A program made the position numbers and the translations under genes. A model generated the notes under the pieces. It made no database searches. It saw only the letters and a program-made list of their open reading frames with translations, and was not told the DNA's origin. From an uncultured Parabacteroides sp. (GTDB taxonomy: Bacteria > Bacteroidota > Bacteroidia > Bacteroidales > Tannerellaceae), in assembly GCA_937894065.1 (NCBI GenBank), contig CALCST010000040.1, positions 1-26,348 of the forward strand: a DNA stretch of 26,348 nucleotides, given 5' to 3'. Shown in pieces: positions 24,567 to 26,348 of this stretch; positions within the stretch are counted from its first letter, which is position 1, and each line of letters starts with the position of its first letter.

Positions 24567-24615
24567 AACACGTATGTCTCAGGTTAGTATTTCTGAAACA
24601 TACGTGTTTCTTTTT
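24567..24615 (+). terminator. Intrinsic terminator of lepA
   Basis: ACACGTATGT (24568-24577) pairs perfectly with ACATACGTGT (24598-24607); after one mismatch TCAG pairs with CTGA. T-rich sequence follows to 24615. It lies 15 bp after the lepA stop. Confidence 0.88.
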
Positions 24616-24686
24616 ATGGTCGTTTAATCTACTTGCTTCATTCAATGCATTCATATATCAGATTTATTGTAATAAAAACATCGATT

Positions 24687-24762
24687 CACCTAGGTGGGTT
24701 AATCAACTCACCTAGGTGAGCCAATCAATCCACCTAGGTGAGCCGATTAACTCACCTGGGTG
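24687..24762. repeat. Four-unit palindrome array, 22-bp period
   Basis: CACCTAGGTG occurs at 24687-24696, 24709-24718 and 24731-24740, and CACCTGGGTG at 24753-24762. Starts are exactly 22 bp apart, so the 12-bp spacers (GGTTAATCAACT, AGCCAATCAATC, AGCCGATTAACT) are similar but not equal. Each palindrome can pair with itself or with its neighbours. Confidence 0.95.
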
Positions 24763-24906
24763 ATCTGATATTTTTATACTGTTGAAGTAATCAAATGATA
24801 GTGGTTAATGCATTGTGTTTTTGCGATGATTTAAATTTTTATTTGCTTTATTAGCCTATTAAATTAATATTAGTAATAAACTGTTTTTTAATATTTAATG
24901 AAAGTG

Positions 24907-24936
24907 TTGCATGATTACGATTTTTTAGTAAATTTG
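24907..24936 (+). promoter_or_regulatory. Promoter of the beta-propeller lipoprotein gene
   Basis: TTG (24907-24909), 19-bp spacer, TAAATTTG (24929-24936). Both boxes and the spacing fit the Bacteroides-type consensus. The ATG used is at 24982. This excludes an in-frame ATG at 24898, which lies before the promoter. Confidence 0.75.
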
Positions 24937-24981
24937 CGATATGATCCTAAATATCTAATATTAATTATAAAAATACATATT

Positions 24982-26175
24982 ATGAAAGTACTTTTGATTA
25001 GATTGATTGAATGCTTTTTTATTATTATGTTGTTTAATATGGTTTCTTGTTCGAGTAACCATAATGAAATGAAAGTAATAAATTTTGAATCATGTATTTC
25101 TTGTGAAAAAGAAATGAAACTTTCAGAAATTGCTGATACTTTTGAATATTTGGAATTGAAGACTCCTGATAATATTGTTGTATCAAAGATAGTTTCTGTT
25201 CTTTTGCCGGAAAATTTCGTGTTAGTACAAACTTTTGATGGGATTTATAAGTTTGACAGAAGTGGTGAGTTTATTAGAGAAATAGGAAGAAAAGGACAAG
25301 GACCTGAAGAGTACCTTCAAATAAGAGCCCTTGATGTTGATTTAGAGCGAAAAGAGATCATACAAGCAGATGCGCAGAAAATAATATATTATGATTATGA
25401 TGGTAATTTTTTAAGAAGTACAAAGATAAAGGACTTTTTCTTTAACTTAGTTCATGATGATACTTTGTTTTGGACTTGTAATTTATGTTTTCATTTTGAT
25501 AAAAATATGGCTTATGCTTTGAATCAAAAAGGAGATACTGTGGTTGCTGTACCTAATCCGAATTATGGTATGGAAAGTTTGAATAAAGATGGTTTTTATT
25601 TTAATTCTTCAATATATTTAAGAGAGTTTTCTTGTTATGGTAAAAATCTTTATATGAAAACACGTGCATCAAGGGATACTGTTTATCAAATATCAGGAAA
25701 AAATGTTGTACCTTATATGTATATTGATTTGGGTACCTATAAGATGCCGGTAGAATATGAAATATGGTATTCAAAAGAAGCTTATGAGAAGAACGCTGAA
25801 AATTATTGGTCTATACCTCGTTTTGATGAGGATAATAGGTTTATTTATTTGGTAGCTAGCCGTCAAAAACATAGGAATAAAGAAAGAGATAATGAAGAAG
25901 ATTACAAGTTTATAATATTTGATAAGAAAAAGAAGGAAGGTTTTGTTACAAAAAGTAAATATGGAAATAAGATAACGGATGATATTCTTGGTGGACCATC
26001 TTTTTGGCCAATGTGGAAATCTGGAAATTATTATATAGATGCAATAGAATGGTCGGAGTTTGTAGATAAAATGGAAATATATGATTATCCAATTTCGTTA
26101 GATTTGAGGAAAATTTCAAATGATTGGAATGAAGATACAAATCAAATTATACGGTTAGCTTATATTAAAGACTAG
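24982..26175 (+). CDS. 6-bladed beta-propeller lipoprotein
   Basis: A 397-residue exported lipoprotein with signal peptide ending in the lipobox MVSC (C23). The body fits the 6-bladed beta-propeller family common in Bacteroidota (related to the DUF5128/DUF4934 group, name from memory): LSEIADTFEYLELKTPD, then blade-like units with FDGIYKFDRSGEFIREIGRKGQGPEEY (described by its ends FDGIYKFD and GQGPEEY) and YYDYDGNFLRSTKI. The GRKGQGPEEY motif is typical. Function is unknown. It has its own promoter and stands alone; nothing nearby explains its role. Confidence 0.85.
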   Translation: MKVLLIRLIECFFIIMLFNMVSCSSNHNEMKVINFESCISCEKEMKLSEIADTFEYLELKTPDNIVVSKIVSVLLPENFVLVQTFDGIYKFDRSGEFIREIGRKGQGPEEYLQIRALDVDLERKEIIQADAQKIIYYDYDGNFLRSTKIKDFFFNLVHDDTLFWTCNLCFHFDKNMAYALNQKGDTVVAVPNPNYGMESLNKDGFYFNSSIYLREFSCYGKNLYMKTRASRDTVYQISGKNVVPYMYIDLGTYKMPVEYEIWYSKEAYEKNAENYWSIPRFDEDNRFIYLVASRQKHRNKERDNEEDYKFIIFDKKKKEGFVTKSKYGNKITDDILGGPSFWPMWKSGNYYIDAIEWSEFVDKMEIYDYPISLDLRKISNDWNEDTNQIIRLAYIKD

Positions 26176-26299
26176 TGTATTTTATGTTTGTCAAATTATT
26201 AATCTATAGGTTTTAGAAATATGGTGTTATTATTTCTATCTCTATTCCTCTGATACTCAGTAAAACTTGAAAATAATTTAAAAATTCTTCCCAAAATAT

Positions 26300-26330
26300 T
26301 TTGCAGATTCAAAAATCCGTTCTACTTTTG
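26300..26330 (+). promoter_or_regulatory. Strong promoter pointing out of the right edge
   Basis: TTTG (26300-26303), 19-bp spacer, TACTTTTG (26323-26330), the best match in the window. The following GCACCCGCAATC resembles the bases after the tRNA-Lys -7 box, so the transcript beyond the edge may be a stable RNA or a highly expressed gene. It lies in a 173-bp stretch without genes. Confidence 0.85.
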
Positions 26331-26348
26331 CACCCGCAATCGAGAGAG

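Larger units (their letters stand above)
24553..24981. other. 429-bp intergenic region after lepA
   Basis: No credible coding sequence. It holds, in order, the lepA terminator, a four-unit palindrome array with 22-bp period, an AT-rich stretch and the promoter of the beta-propeller gene. Confidence 0.7.

Noticed and set aside
24250..24654. Minus-strand frame over the lepA end and its terminator
   Set aside because: It is antisense to lepA and crosses the terminator hairpin; no motif or start signal supports it.
24687..24762. CRISPR-like look of the regularly spaced repeats after lepA
   Set aside because: Repeats are only 10 bp, spacers are 12 bp and similar to each other, and no cas genes are present. 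It is a short palindrome array.
24898..24981. Earlier ATG of the beta-propeller gene
   Set aside because: It lies upstream of a well-spaced promoter (24907-24936) and would hide the lipoprotein signal peptide.

Overview
The window looks like chromosomal DNA of a Bacteroidota, most likely order Bacteroidales. The signs are AT-rich DNA, start codons with little Shine-Dalgarno signal, several promoters of the Bacteroides type (-7 box TAnnTTTG with TTG or TTTG about 19-22 bp upstream), and families typical of the group (DUF4923-like and DUF4831-like secreted proteins, 6-bladed beta-propeller lipoprotein). Genus cannot be fixed from the sequence alone.

Layout: (1) 1-95, the 3' end of a 5S rRNA and its terminator, so an rRNA operon lies just to the left. 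(2) 210-1967, two small secreted proteins. (3) 2074-3735, a POT-family peptide transporter, followed by a short uncharacterised ORF that runs through a very strong terminator just before the biotin genes. (4) 4240-10045, a complete late biotin operon in the order bioB-bioA-bioF-bioG-bioC-bioD. BioC and BioG make pimeloyl-ACP by methylation and demethylation around fatty acid synthesis; BioF, BioA, BioD and BioB then build the rings. (5) 10087-10611, a low-molecular-weight protein tyrosine phosphatase on the minus strand. (6) 10932-17710, an AraC-type regulator divergent from a three-gene RND efflux operon (adaptor, pump, outer-membrane channel). (7) 17903-20074, a second AraC-type regulator divergent from a Bcr/CflA-type MFS exporter. 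(8) 20193-20265, tRNA-Lys(TTT), minus strand, with promoter and terminator. (9) 20434-22608, a TPR protein on the minus strand, divergent from lepA (22765-24552). (10) 24553-26348, a 22-bp-period palindrome array, a beta-propeller lipoprotein gene with a clear promoter, and a strong promoter at the right edge that points out of the window.

The most unusual content is non-coding. Between about 1.98 and 10.8 kb, at least six intergenic sites carry members of one repeat family built from the words ACAAGTTGA and CGAGTTGA and their complements, often as inverted pairs. One copy supplies the last residues of the phosphatase and another the end of the ORF before bioB. The same part of the window holds a leader-ORF/terminator arrangement before bioB and a long bulged hairpin between bioA and bioF. 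A separate array of four CACCTAGGTG palindromes at exactly 22-bp spacing follows lepA. No CRISPR array, prophage, transposase or obvious defence system was seen.

Several starts were moved downstream from the longest open frame: bioA 5220, bioG 7940, bioC 8578, RND adaptor 12027, RND pump 13150, outer-membrane channel 16349, TPR protein 22608, beta-propeller 24982.
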